Shown: piece by piece, positions 39,694 to 47,915 of the stretch
Layout: each line of letters starts with the position of its first letter
Position numbering within the stretch: position 1 is the stretch's first letter
Assembly: GCF_032121415.1 (NCBI RefSeq)
Contig: NZ_CP135079.1
Coordinates: 7,006,001-7,070,000 of the forward strand
Direction: 5' to 3'
Length of the DNA stretch: 64,000 nucleotides
From: Streptomyces parvus
GTDB taxonomy: Bacteria > Actinomycetota > Actinomycetes > Streptomycetales > Streptomycetaceae
Position numbers and translations under genes: made by a program
Notes under the pieces: model-generated
The model's input: the letters and a program-made list of their open reading frames with translations, nothing else
The model's database searches: none
What the model was told of the DNA's origin: nothing

Positions 39694-40806
39694 ATGCGAC
39701 TGCACGTCGACCAGCGCCACGAGCGAGTGCTCGAACTCGTCCGCGAGCGCGGCAGCCTGCGCGTCGCCGAACTCGCCGAGGAGCTCGGCATGTCCGCCGT
39801 GACCCTGCGCCGGGACGTCGAGGCGCTGGCGGCCCAGGGCCTGGTGGAGCGGCTGCACGGCGCGGTGGTGTGGCCCTCCGGGCAGTCCCGGCCCGCCCCG
39901 GCCCCCGCGCCGACCGCCGAAGGCCTGGTGGTGGGCATGGTGGTGCCGACCACCGAGTACTACTACGCGGACGTGGTGCGCGGTGCCCGGCAGACCGTCG
40001 AGGCCGCGGGCGCCCGGCTCACCATCGGTCTCTCCCGTTACCTCCCCGACGAGGACGCCGCCCAGGCCCGGCGGCTGCTGTCCACCGGCGCCGACGGGCT
40101 GTTGCTCACCCCGAGCTGGGAGCGCGGCTGCCCGGAGCAGGGCGAGGGCCTGTGGACGGTGGAGCAGGAGACCCCGGTCGTCCTGGTGGAACGCTCGGCG
40201 CCCCTCGGCCACCCGGCGGCGCGCCTGGACCGGGTCCGCTCGGACCATGCCCACGGGGCCGCCGAAGCGGTGGCGCACCTGGCCCGGCTCGGGCACCGGG
40301 CGATCGCCCTCGCCGTGCAGGACAGCCCGACCGCTCCCCGGCTCCGGGTCGGCTACCGGGCAGCCGTGGAGGCGCTGGGGCTGACCCCGGTCTCGCCCTC
40401 ACCTCTGGGCGAGGCCCCGTCGCAGTCGGAGGCCGATCGTTTCGAGCGAACCCTGGAGTATCTGTGCCAGGGCGTGGCGAGCGGCAACGTGACCGCGGCG
40501 ATCGTGCACAGCGACGCCGACGCGATCGTCCTCATCCCCCGGCTCCAGGCCAGGGGGGTACGGGTGCCCGAGGACCTCGCGGTGATCGCGTACGACGACG
40601 AGGTCGCATCGCTCGCCGACCTGCCGCTCACCGCGGTGGCCCCGGACAAGCACGCCGTGGGAGCCGCCGCCGCCCGGCTCCTGCTCTCCCGCCTCGGCGT
40701 CGACGACCCCGGCGCGGCGGGCCCGGGTGCCGGCGCCCGCCGGCACCTGGACATCCTGCCCACCTTGCGGGTCCGGGTCTCCTGCGGGGCGGCCGCCGCT
40801 CTCTGA
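39694..40806 (+). CDS. Sugar-responsive repressor: DeoR-type HTH with LacI-type sensor
   Basis: A 370-residue regulator. Residues 5-60 form a DeoR-type winged helix (QRHERVLELVRERGSLRVAE, LAEELGMSAVTLRRDVEALA, QGLVERLHGAVV), whereas residues 80-360 are a LacI/GalR periplasmic-binding-like sensor (LVVGMVVPTTEYYYADVVRG, LLSTGADGLLLTPSWERG, AIALAVQDSPTAPRLRVGYR, VPEDLAVIAYDDEVASLADL). Typical LacI proteins have a hinge-helix HTH instead, and typical DeoR proteins have an isomerase-like sensor, so this is a hybrid type. Such hybrids occur in actinobacteria as sugar repressors. Neighbours suggest that it controls the lyase, the transporter and itself. ATG at 39694 after GGGGGATCC. Confidence 0.88.
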   Translation: MRLHVDQRHERVLELVRERGSLRVAELAEELGMSAVTLRRDVEALAAQGLVERLHGAVVWPSGQSRPAPAPAPTAEGLVVGMVVPTTEYYYADVVRGARQTVEAAGARLTIGLSRYLPDEDAAQARRLLSTGADGLLLTPSWERGCPEQGEGLWTVEQETPVVLVERSAPLGHPAARLDRVRSDHAHGAAEAVAHLARLGHRAIALAVQDSPTAPRLRVGYRAAVEALGLTPVSPSPLGEAPSQSEADRFERTLEYLCQGVASGNVTAAIVHSDADAIVLIPRLQARGVRVPEDLAVIAYDDEVASLADLPLTAVAPDKHAVGAAAARLLLSRLGVDDPGAAGPGAGARRHLDILPTLRVRVSCGAAAAL

Positions 40807-40937
40807 CACGAGAAGCGGCGCAAGGACCCACGCAGAGAACCGCACCACGAGCCGTGCCCGGGTCAACAGGCCCCGAGGGCGTGGCTCTTGGCGTTTCCGG
40901 GCTCAACGGTCCTCGCGGGGAGCAGCCCGACCCGCAG

Positions 40938-40954
40938 GTGATCGATTCGATTGA
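40938..40954 (+). promoter_or_regulatory. Candidate operator before the transporter operon (site B)
   Basis: GTGATCGATTCGATTGA contains ATCGATTCGAT (40941-40951), an 11-bp perfect palindrome about one central base. It lies just upstream of the -35 at 40970. Confidence 0.55.
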
Positions 40955-40969
40955 ATTGGTCATTTGCTC

Positions 40970-40999
40970 TTGACGGCGATCGGTTCTGCGCAAAATGAT
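40970..40999 (+). promoter_or_regulatory. Promoter of the sugar transporter operon
   Basis: TTGACG at 40970-40975 and an AT-rich CAAAATGAT at 40991-40999 (-10 either CAAAAT or AATGAT) lie about 55 bases before the lipoprotein start. AT content is unusual for this genome. Confidence 0.55.
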
Positions 41000-41051
41000 G
41001 TGTGGCGTTCGCCTCATCTCCCGCAGTTCGAGGTCTCGTAGGAGCCGGCCC

Positions 41052-42356
41052 ATGCCCTGTACCGCCCGCACGTCCCGCCTCGCCCTGGCGGCGTCCGCCG
41101 CCTCACTCGCCCTGCTCGCCACCGCCTGCGGCGGCTCGGGCTCGGACGCCTCGGGCCCCGTCGACGGCAAGCCCGTCACCCTCACCTTCTGGTCGGCAAC
41201 CGCGGGCGCCAAGGAGACCGCCGACGCCTTCAACAAGACGCACACCGGCATCAAGGTGAAGTTCTCCATGGTCCCCGCGGGTCCCGAGGGCGTCACCAAA
41301 CTGTCCAACGCGGTCAAGGGCGGCAACGCCCCCGACGTGGCCACCATGGACTACTCCGCCCTGCCCGAGTACGCCAGCGAGGGCAACCTGGAAGACCTGA
41401 CCCCCAGCTCCGGCGACCTGGTGAAGAAGGAGTTCCCCGAAGCCGTCCAGTCCCTGGTCAACCTCGGCGGGTCCACCTGGGCGGTCCCTTTCGACGTCAC
41501 ACCGATCCAGCTCTTCTACCGCAAGGACCTCTTCGAGAAGCACGGCGTCGACGTGCCGACGACCTGGGCCGAATACCGTACGGCCGCCGAGAAGATCCAC
41601 ACCGGCGACCCCGGGGTCACCATCACCAACTTCGGCGGTGGCGATCCCGCCCTGCTCTCCGGCCTCGCCTGGCAGGCCGGCGCCCGGTGGTACGGCACCA
41701 GCGGCGACGCCTGGAAGGTGAACATCGACGACGCGGCCTCCCGCAAGGTCGCCGCCTACTGGGACGACCTCCTCGCCGACGGACTCGCCTCCAAGACCCC
41801 CCTCTGGGGCGAGGGCGAGACCAAGGAACGCGCCACCGGCAAGGTCGCCACCATCATCGGTGCCGCCTGGAGTGCGGGGAACTTCCCCGTCAGCTACCCC
41901 GACTCCAAGGGCAAGTGGGGCATAGCGCCCCTGCCCACCTGGGACGGCAAGGCGAGCACCGGCATGTATGGCGGAACCTCCTACATCGTGCCCAAGGGCA
42001 GCGAACACACCGAGGCCGCCGCCGAGTTCATCGAATGGGTCACCACCGACCCGGAGGCCATGACCGCCCGCCTCAGCTCCCTCAAGACCCCCAGCAGCGC
42101 CCTGCCCGCCAACGAGGGTATGCGCGCCGCGGCGGCGAAGGAGTTCGACAACTCCTACTTCGGGGACCAGGACGTCTACGCCCTGGCCGGTCGGGCGGCC
42201 GGCACCATCGTGCCCGGCTGGACCTGGGGCCCGGTCCAGCAGCAGGTCACCTCGGTGCAGATGGCCGCGGGCGGCGACCACACGAAGATGCTGAGCTCCG
42301 GTCAGGCGAAGGGCGAGAGCGCGGTCACCGACCGCGGTCTGAAGCTCGACAAGTAG
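41052..42356 (+). CDS. Sugar ABC transporter solute-binding lipoprotein
   Basis: A 434-residue family 1 (UgpB/MalE-like) solute-binding protein. Signal peptide with lipobox LLATAC, lipid Cys at 26; after that KPVTLTFWSATAGAKETADA, FNKTHTGIKVKFSMVPAGPE, WAVPFDVTPIQLFYRKDLFE and MYGGTSYIVPKGSEHTEAAA. GTAGGAGCCGGCCC sets ATG at 41052. It presumably binds a (poly)sugar produced by the lyase; the ligand is unknown. The operon lacks an ATPase subunit, as in many Streptomyces sugar importers that share MsiK. Confidence 0.92.
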   Translation: MPCTARTSRLALAASAASLALLATACGGSGSDASGPVDGKPVTLTFWSATAGAKETADAFNKTHTGIKVKFSMVPAGPEGVTKLSNAVKGGNAPDVATMDYSALPEYASEGNLEDLTPSSGDLVKKEFPEAVQSLVNLGGSTWAVPFDVTPIQLFYRKDLFEKHGVDVPTTWAEYRTAAEKIHTGDPGVTITNFGGGDPALLSGLAWQAGARWYGTSGDAWKVNIDDAASRKVAAYWDDLLADGLASKTPLWGEGETKERATGKVATIIGAAWSAGNFPVSYPDSKGKWGIAPLPTWDGKASTGMYGGTSYIVPKGSEHTEAAAEFIEWVTTDPEAMTARLSSLKTPSSALPANEGMRAAAAKEFDNSYFGDQDVYALAGRAAGTIVPGWTWGPVQQQVTSVQMAAGGDHTKMLSSGQAKGESAVTDRGLKLDK

Positions 42357-42362
42357 CCCCGC

Positions 42363-42393
42363 GGCTGCCCGGCACCCGCCGTGCCGGGCAGCC
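42363..42393 (+). terminator. Intercistronic hairpin after the lipoprotein gene
   Basis: GGCTGCCCGGCA (42363-42374) pairs perfectly with TGCCGGGCAGCC (42382-42393), loop 7 bases, 7 bases after the stop. It probably causes partial termination or protects the 3' end, giving more binding protein than permease. Confidence 0.75.
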
Positions 42394-42430
42394 CCCCTCG
42401 ACCATCCCCACCCCGCCGAAGGAGCACCAG

Positions 42431-43423
42431 GTGGCAGCCCCACTCGCCCGGCCGGCCAAGACCCCGGCACCCCCGGCCGTGCCGCCGCCCGCCGGATCCG
42501 CCGGACCGGCCGGACCAGGGAAGCCGGGCGGCCCCGGCACTCGACGGGGACAGCGCCGGGCCGTGGCCCTGTTCACCGTCCCGTTCTTCGCACTCTTCGC
42601 CGCCGTCACCGTCCTGCCGATGATCTACGCGGTCTGGATGAGCCTCTACCGGGAGGAATCCTCCGGCCTGGGATTCGGCGGAACCGAGCGCGTCTTCGCC
42701 GGGTTCGGCAACTTCACCGAAGCCCTTGGCAACGAGGCGTTCCTCCGCTCCTTCGGGAACATCGCCCTCTACTGCGCCCTCTACATCCCCGCGATGGTCG
42801 GCGGCGCGCTCATCCTGGCCCTGCTCGTCGACTCGACCATGGCCCGGGCCAGGCGCTTCTTCCAGATCGCCTACTTCCTGCCGCACGCGGTGCCCGGCCT
42901 GATCGCCTCCCTGATCTGGCTCTACCTCTACACACCCGGCCTCAGCCCGGTCACCGACGCCCTCGACGCGCTCGGCGCCGACTGGAACTTCTTCGGCGAG
43001 GACGAGGCGATCCTCTCCGTCGTCAACATCTCCGCCTGGCAGTGGACCGGTTACAACATGATCATCTTCTATGCGGGTCTCCAGGCCGTTCCCCGCGAGG
43101 TCCTGGAAGCCGCGACCGTCGACGGAGCCGGCGCCCTGCGCACCGCCTTCCAGGTCAAGATCCCCATGATCCGGCCGACCGTCGTGCTGACCCTGCTGTT
43201 CACCTGCGTCGGCGCCATCCAGCTCTTCGACGCCCCCAAACTCGTCCAACTGCGCGCCAACACCATGGGCGAGGACTGGTCGCCGACCATGTTCATCTAC
43301 ACCGCGGCCTTCAAGGGCCACGATTACGGCCTGGCCGCCGCGAGCTCCCTCCTGCTCGCCCTCGTCGCCGGCCTGCTGTCCTTCGTCGTCACCAAGCTCG
43401 GCAACCGGTGGAAGGCATCATGA
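42431..43423 (+). CDS. Sugar ABC transporter permease (MalF-like)
   Basis: A 330-residue permease with six membrane helices after a Pro/Ala-rich 40-residue N-terminal tail. QIAYFLPHAVPGLIASLIWL and the EAA motif EVLEAATVDGAGALRTAFQV identify it as the MalF/UgpA-type subunit, with the coupling helix that contacts the ATPase. GTG at 42431 is fixed by GAAGGAGCACCAG. The stop overlaps the next start. Confidence 0.92.
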   Translation: MAAPLARPAKTPAPPAVPPPAGSAGPAGPGKPGGPGTRRGQRRAVALFTVPFFALFAAVTVLPMIYAVWMSLYREESSGLGFGGTERVFAGFGNFTEALGNEAFLRSFGNIALYCALYIPAMVGGALILALLVDSTMARARRFFQIAYFLPHAVPGLIASLIWLYLYTPGLSPVTDALDALGADWNFFGEDEAILSVVNISAWQWTGYNMIIFYAGLQAVPREVLEAATVDGAGALRTAFQVKIPMIRPTVVLTLLFTCVGAIQLFDAPKLVQLRANTMGEDWSPTMFIYTAAFKGHDYGLAAASSLLLALVAGLLSFVVTKLGNRWKAS

Positions 43424-44358
43424 GCACCCAGACAGCCCACCGCGAGGCACCGACCGCCGCCACCCGGCGCGAGGGGACCGAACGCCGCGCCGCGCCACGG
43501 CCGCCCGCCCGCAGGAAGCCCACCGGCGGCCTCACCTCCCGGGTGGCGGTGAACGCCGTGCTCGCCGTCGTCGCCGTCTACACCCTGATGCCGCTGACCT
43601 GGCTCCTCATCGCCTCCACCAAGAGCTACCGGGACCTGTTCGCCACCAACCCGTTCAGCGTCGGCGACTTCCACCTCCCGGCCAACCTCAACGCCCTCCT
43701 CGCGTACAACGACGGCGTCTTCGTCCGCTGGATGCTCAACAGCCTCCTCTACACCGTCGTCGCGTCCCTCCTCTCCACCCTCATCTCCGTCGCCTGCGGC
43801 TACGCCTTCGACAAGTACGCCTTCCGCGGCCGGGAGAAGTGGTTCGGCGTCGTCCTCGTCGGCGTCCTCATCCCCTCGACCGTCGTCCAGCTCCCGCTCT
43901 ACCTCATGGCCTCCGAACTGGGCCTCGTCAACACCTACTGGGCCGTCCTGATCCCCAGCCTCGTCAACCCCTTCGGCGTCTACCTGGCCCGCGTCTTCTC
44001 CGAGGGGTACGTGCCGGGCGAGGTCCTCGAAGCCGCCCGCGTCGACGGAGCCGGCGAGGTGCAGACCTTCGTCAAGGTCGCCCTGCCGATGCTCGCGCCC
44101 GGCTTCGTGACCATCTTCCTGTTCTCCTTCACCGCCAGCTGGAACAACTTCTACGGCGCGCTCATGATGCTCAACGACGACCGGCTCTACCCGGTCAACC
44201 TCGGCCTGTTCATGTGGAACCAGAACGTCTACCAGCAGCCGGAGCTCTACCCGCTGGTCATCATCGGCTCCCTCGTCGCCGTCGTCCCCCTGATCGTCGC
44301 CTTCCTCTGCCTCCAGCGCTTCTGGCGCTCGGGCCTCACCGCAGGAGCCGTCAAGTGA
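43420..44358 (+). CDS. Sugar ABC transporter permease (MalG-like)
   Basis: A 312-residue permease with six membrane helices after a 35-residue basic tail. EVLEAARVDGAGEVQTFVKV is the EAA loop and TASWNNFYGALMMLNDDRLY the typical MalG end. ATGA overlap with the preceding gene couples their translation, and its own stop overlaps the next GTG. Confidence 0.92.
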   Translation: MSTQTAHREAPTAATRREGTERRAAPRPPARRKPTGGLTSRVAVNAVLAVVAVYTLMPLTWLLIASTKSYRDLFATNPFSVGDFHLPANLNALLAYNDGVFVRWMLNSLLYTVVASLLSTLISVACGYAFDKYAFRGREKWFGVVLVGVLIPSTVVQLPLYLMASELGLVNTYWAVLIPSLVNPFGVYLARVFSEGYVPGEVLEAARVDGAGEVQTFVKVALPMLAPGFVTIFLFSFTASWNNFYGALMMLNDDRLYPVNLGLFMWNQNVYQQPELYPLVIIGSLVAVVPLIVAFLCLQRFWRSGLTAGAVK

Positions 44359-45392
44359 GCCACTCCGCCACGCCCCGGGTGACCCGCCCCCGCACCGTCC
44401 TGGCGATGAGCGGCGAGACCCGGGCCGCGATCCTCGCCCCGGAAGCGCTGGACCGGCTCGCCCGCGTCGCCGACCTCGACCCCCGCCTCCTCGTCACCGA
44501 CTTCGGCGCCGACGACCCGGCCCAGCGCACCGGACTCCACGAGGCCGAGGTCCTGTTCACCGGCTGGGGCTGCCCCCCGCTGGTCCCGGCCGCCCTGAAC
44601 GCCATGCCCCGGCTGCGCGCCGTCGTCCACGCCGCCGGCTCCGTCAAGCACCACATCACCCAGGACGTCTGGGACCGGGGCATCGCCGTGAGCACCGCCG
44701 CGACGGCCAACGCCTTCCCGGTCGCCGAGTACACGGTCGCCGCGATCCTCTTCGCCAACAAGCACATCCTGGAGAGCGCCCGCGTCTACCGCGAAGCGCG
44801 CTCCCGGGTGAACCTCCTCGAACGGTTCCCCGGCGTCGGCAACTACCGCCGTACCGTCGGCATCGTGGGCGCCTCCCGCATCGGCCGCCGCGTCGTCGAG
44901 CTGCTGCGCCCCTACGACCTGCGCGTCCTGGTCCACGACCCGTACCTCGACGAGGCGGAGGCCCGGGCCCTCGGCGTGGAGCGCACCGAACTCGACACCC
45001 TGGCGGCCGAGAGCGACGTCGTCACCATCCATGCCCCCGAACTCCCCGGCACCCGCCACCTGTTCGACGCCCCGCGCCTCGCGCTGATGCGGGACGGGGC
45101 GACCCTCGTCAACACCGCCCGCGGCTCCCTGGTGGACACCGGAGCGCTGGTGAAGGAAGTGGCCACCGGACGCCTGAACGCCGTCCTCGACCACACGGAA
45201 CCAGAAGTCCTGCCCGCCGACTCGCCCCTCTACGACCTGCCGAACGTCCTGCTCACCCCGCACATCGCCGGCTCCCAGGGCGGCGAACTCCACCGGCTCG
45301 CCGACGCCGCCGTCGACGAACTCGAACGGTACGCGCACGGCCTGCCGTTCGCCCACGCGGTGGACCCCCGCACCCTGCACCAGCAGGCCTGA
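44355..45392 (+). CDS. D-isomer-specific 2-hydroxyacid dehydrogenase
   Basis: A 345-residue NAD(P)-dependent 2-hydroxyacid dehydrogenase. RTVGIVGASRIGRRVVELLR is the dinucleotide loop; VNTARGSLVDTGALVKEVAT holds the catalytic arginine; DHTEPEVLPADSPLYDLPNV the glutamate; LLTPHIAGSQGGELHRLADA the catalytic histidine. GTG at 44355 overlaps the permease stop (GTGA). In a sugar operon it may act on a glycerate- or aldonate-type intermediate; the substrate is not known. Confidence 0.88.
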   Translation: MSHSATPRVTRPRTVLAMSGETRAAILAPEALDRLARVADLDPRLLVTDFGADDPAQRTGLHEAEVLFTGWGCPPLVPAALNAMPRLRAVVHAAGSVKHHITQDVWDRGIAVSTAATANAFPVAEYTVAAILFANKHILESARVYREARSRVNLLERFPGVGNYRRTVGIVGASRIGRRVVELLRPYDLRVLVHDPYLDEAEARALGVERTELDTLAAESDVVTIHAPELPGTRHLFDAPRLALMRDGATLVNTARGSLVDTGALVKEVATGRLNAVLDHTEPEVLPADSPLYDLPNVLLTPHIAGSQGGELHRLADAAVDELERYAHGLPFAHAVDPRTLHQQA

Positions 45393-45436
45393 ACCCGTCC
45401 CCGTACCCACCTCCGCACCTCCCCGGGAGACCGCCC

Positions 45437-46924
45437 ATGTCCCGTGCCCGCCGCGTGCTCGTCGTCGGCATCGACGGAGTGCGCCTCGACACCCTGCACC
45501 GGGTGCCCACCCCGCACCTCGACGCGGTGGCCGACGCCGGCTTCCTGGCCCCGGTGACCGTGGGGGAGGGCACCCCCACCATGTCGGGCCCGTGCTGGGC
45601 CACCGCCGTCACCGGCGTGCGCGTCACCAAGCACGCCGTGTGGAGCAACGACTTCAGCGGCCACCGCCTCGGCGTCTTCCCGGACTTCGCCACCCGCCTG
45701 GCCCGCCAGGACGGCCGCCGCACCTATGTCGCGGCCGCCTGGGAACCGCTGGTCACCGTCGCCGGCGGCGGTCCGATGTTCCGCCGCCCCACCCGGCTCA
45801 CCCATCACGCACCGGCCGCCGACACCCCCGCCGCCTGGGAGGAGGCCGACGCCTCGACCGTGCGCGACGCGGTGGCGGTCCTCACCCACGAGGATCCCGA
45901 GGCGTCCTTCGTCTACCTCGGCGCCCCCGACGAGACCGCCCACCATCTCGGCTGCCGCGACGCGTACGAGGCGTCGGTCGAGGCGGCCGACCGCCGCCTG
46001 GGCGATCTCCTCGCCGCCCTGCGCTCCCGCCCCTCGTACGACGACGAGTCCTGGACCGTTCTCGTCGTCACCGACCACGGGCACCGGGACGAGGGCGGCC
46101 ACGGCGGCGACAGCCTGGCCGAACGCACCGCCTGGCTCGCCTGCGCGAGCCCGGACATCACCGCCGGGGCCCGCCCCGCCCGTCCCGTCCGGCACGAGGA
46201 CGTCGCCGCACAGGTGTACGCGGCCCTGGACCGTACGCCCGACTCGCACTGGACGCTCGACGGCCGTGAGGTGGCCACCGTGCCGCGCGGTGTGCTCCTC
46301 GACATGGACGGCACGCTCGTCGACACCGAACCGCTCTGGCTGGAGGCGTCCCGTGCCGTCGCGTCGGCCCACGGCCACCAGCTCACCGAGGAGGAGGGCG
46401 CCGCGGTCCTCGGCCGCACCTGCGCCGACACGGCCGTCGGCCTCGTACGGCTGTGCCCGGAGCCCACCACGGTCGCCGGGCTGGAGACCGAGCTGGCGGA
46501 CACGTTCCTCGCCGCGGTCGAAGCGGGTGTGGAACTGCGGCCCGGGGCGCGCGCCCTGCTGGACCGGCTGGAGAGGGAGGGCCTGCCCGCGGCTCTGGTG
46601 TCGGCCTCGCCGCGCCGGGTGGTGGACTCGGTCCTGCGTACGTTGGGCGGCGAGGTCTTCCGTACGACGGTGGCGGACGGCGAGAGCGACCGCCCGAAAC
46701 CCTCTCCGGACCCCTACCTCAAGGCGGCCGCGCGTCTGGGGCTTCCGCCCCAGGCCTGCTTGGCGGTCGAGGACAGCCCCACCGGGGTGGCCGCGGCGGA
46801 GGCGGCGGGCTGCCGGGTGCTGGCCGTGCCCTCGGCGGCGCCGATCGCACCGGCCCCGGGACGGCGGGTACGGACGGACCTCACGGCCCTGCTGCGGGAA
46901 TGGGGACCGGAGGGGTCGGCGTGA
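45437..46924 (+). CDS. Fusion of alkaline-phosphatase-superfamily phosphodiesterase and HAD phosphatase
   Basis: A 495-residue two-domain protein. Residues 1-285 are a type I phosphodiesterase/nucleotide pyrophosphatase-like domain: VLVVGIDGVRLDTL (metal Asp), GEGTPTMSGPCWATAVTG (Thr/Ser nucleophile), YLGAPDETAHHLG and LVVTDHGHRDEGGHGGDSL (DHGH metal ligands). Residues 290-490 are a HAD subfamily IA phosphatase/beta-phosphoglucomutase-like domain: VLLDMDGTLVDTEPLW (DxDGT), VSASPRRVVDSV, KPSPDPYLKAAARLG and CLAVEDSPTGVAAAEAAGCR. Both active sites appear intact. Joining these two phosphotransfer enzymes in one chain is unusual; it suggests sequential release of phosphate from a phosphodiester or sugar phosphate. 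It lies 44 bases after the dehydrogenase gene and ends the operon. Confidence 0.88.
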   Translation: MSRARRVLVVGIDGVRLDTLHRVPTPHLDAVADAGFLAPVTVGEGTPTMSGPCWATAVTGVRVTKHAVWSNDFSGHRLGVFPDFATRLARQDGRRTYVAAAWEPLVTVAGGGPMFRRPTRLTHHAPAADTPAAWEEADASTVRDAVAVLTHEDPEASFVYLGAPDETAHHLGCRDAYEASVEAADRRLGDLLAALRSRPSYDDESWTVLVVTDHGHRDEGGHGGDSLAERTAWLACASPDITAGARPARPVRHEDVAAQVYAALDRTPDSHWTLDGREVATVPRGVLLDMDGTLVDTEPLWLEASRAVASAHGHQLTEEEGAAVLGRTCADTAVGLVRLCPEPTTVAGLETELADTFLAAVEAGVELRPGARALLDRLEREGLPAALVSASPRRVVDSVLRTLGGEVFRTTVADGESDRPKPSPDPYLKAAARLGLPPQACLAVEDSPTGVAAAEAAGCRVLAVPSAAPIAPAPGRRVRTDLTALLREWGPEGSA

Positions 46925-46938
46925 TGTGACGTCATGAA

Positions 46939-46974
46939 GACGCCGGGGCGCGCTGCCCGCCTGCCCCCGGCGTC
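46939..46974. terminator. Bidirectional terminator between the two sugar operons
   Basis: GACGCCGGGG (46939-46948) pairs with CCCCGGCGTC (46965-46974) between convergent stops at 46924 and 46982. Confidence 0.75.
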
Positions 46975-46981
46975 CTGGCCG

Positions 46982-47851
46982 TCACGCGGCGTGTGCCCGC
47001 CCCGGCGCCAGCACCGCCATCAGCCGGGCCACCGTCCGGGCCATCGCGTCCCGGCCGTCCGCCAGATACCGGCGCGGGTCCACGCCCCGCTCGTCCTGGG
47101 CCAGCCGCTCCCGTATCGCCCCGGTCATCGCGATGTTCAGCGCCGTCCCGATGTTCACCTTGCGGATCCCGCCCGCCACGGCGCGGGCCAGCTCCTCGTC
47201 GGAGGCCCCGGACGAACCGTGCAGCACCAGCGGCACCGGCACCGCCGCACGCAGCCCGCCCAGCAGCTCGTGGTCGATGACGGCGTCCCGCGAGGTCATG
47301 GCGTGCGAGGTGCCGACCGCCACGGCCAGTGCGTCGACCCCGGTGGCCGCGACGAACGACCGAGCCTCCCGGGGATCCGTACGCGCCCCGGGCGCATGGG
47401 CGTTCAGCGGGGGCTCCCCGTTCTTCCCGCCGACCTGCCCGAGCTCGGCCTCCAGCCACAGACCCCGCTCGTGCGCCCAGACGACGGCGGCGCGGGTGGC
47501 CGCCAGGTTCTCCGTGTACGGCAGCCGCGCGGCGTCGAACATCGCCGAACTGAAACCGCAGTCCGCCGCCCGGTGCAGCAGCTCCGTCGACTGCACATGG
47601 TCGAGATGCAGGGAGACGGGGACGGCGGCCTGGTCCGCGACCTCCGCGGCCGCGCGGGCGATCGGCCGCGGCCGGCCCCGGTGATAGGCGACGGCGTTCT
47701 CACTGATCTGCAGGATCACCGGCGACCCCGCCGCCTCCGCGCCCTCGGCGATGGCTTCCGCGTGTTCCAGGGTGATGACGTTGAACGCGGCGACCGCACG
47801 GTGCTGTGCGGCGGCCTCGGCGATCAGATCGCCGGTGGCGGCGAGGGGCAT
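46982..47851 (-). CDS. Class II ketose-bisphosphate aldolase
   Basis: A 289-residue class II (metal-dependent) aldolase of the fructose-/tagatose-bisphosphate type (GatY/KbaY-like). AVAAFNVITLEHAEAIAEGA, VPVSLHLDHVQSTELLHRAA (catalytic Asp and Zn-binding His), LWLEAELGQVGGKNGEPPLN, VAVGTSHAM (Zn His), PLVLHGSSGASDEELARAVA (Zn His) and GIRKVNIGTALNIAM (phosphate site) are all present. It would split a ketose bisphosphate to DHAP and an aldehyde. It follows the SIS gene on the same strand (64 bases), a pairing known from galactosamine pathways (AgaS with KbaY). Confidence 0.9.
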   Translation of the reverse strand: MPLAATGDLIAEAAAQHRAVAAFNVITLEHAEAIAEGAEAAGSPVILQISENAVAYHRGRPRPIARAAAEVADQAAVPVSLHLDHVQSTELLHRAADCGFSSAMFDAARLPYTENLAATRAAVVWAHERGLWLEAELGQVGGKNGEPPLNAHAPGARTDPREARSFVAATGVDALAVAVGTSHAMTSRDAVIDHELLGGLRAAVPVPLVLHGSSGASDEELARAVAGGIRKVNIGTALNIAMTGAIRERLAQDERGVDPRRYLADGRDAMARTVARLMAVLAPGRAHAA

Positions 47852-47915
47852 GGCGACTCCGGGACAGGGCTGAGGGACTGGGGGACCGGTGGACGGTCAG
47901 GGCGCGGCCGGGCCG

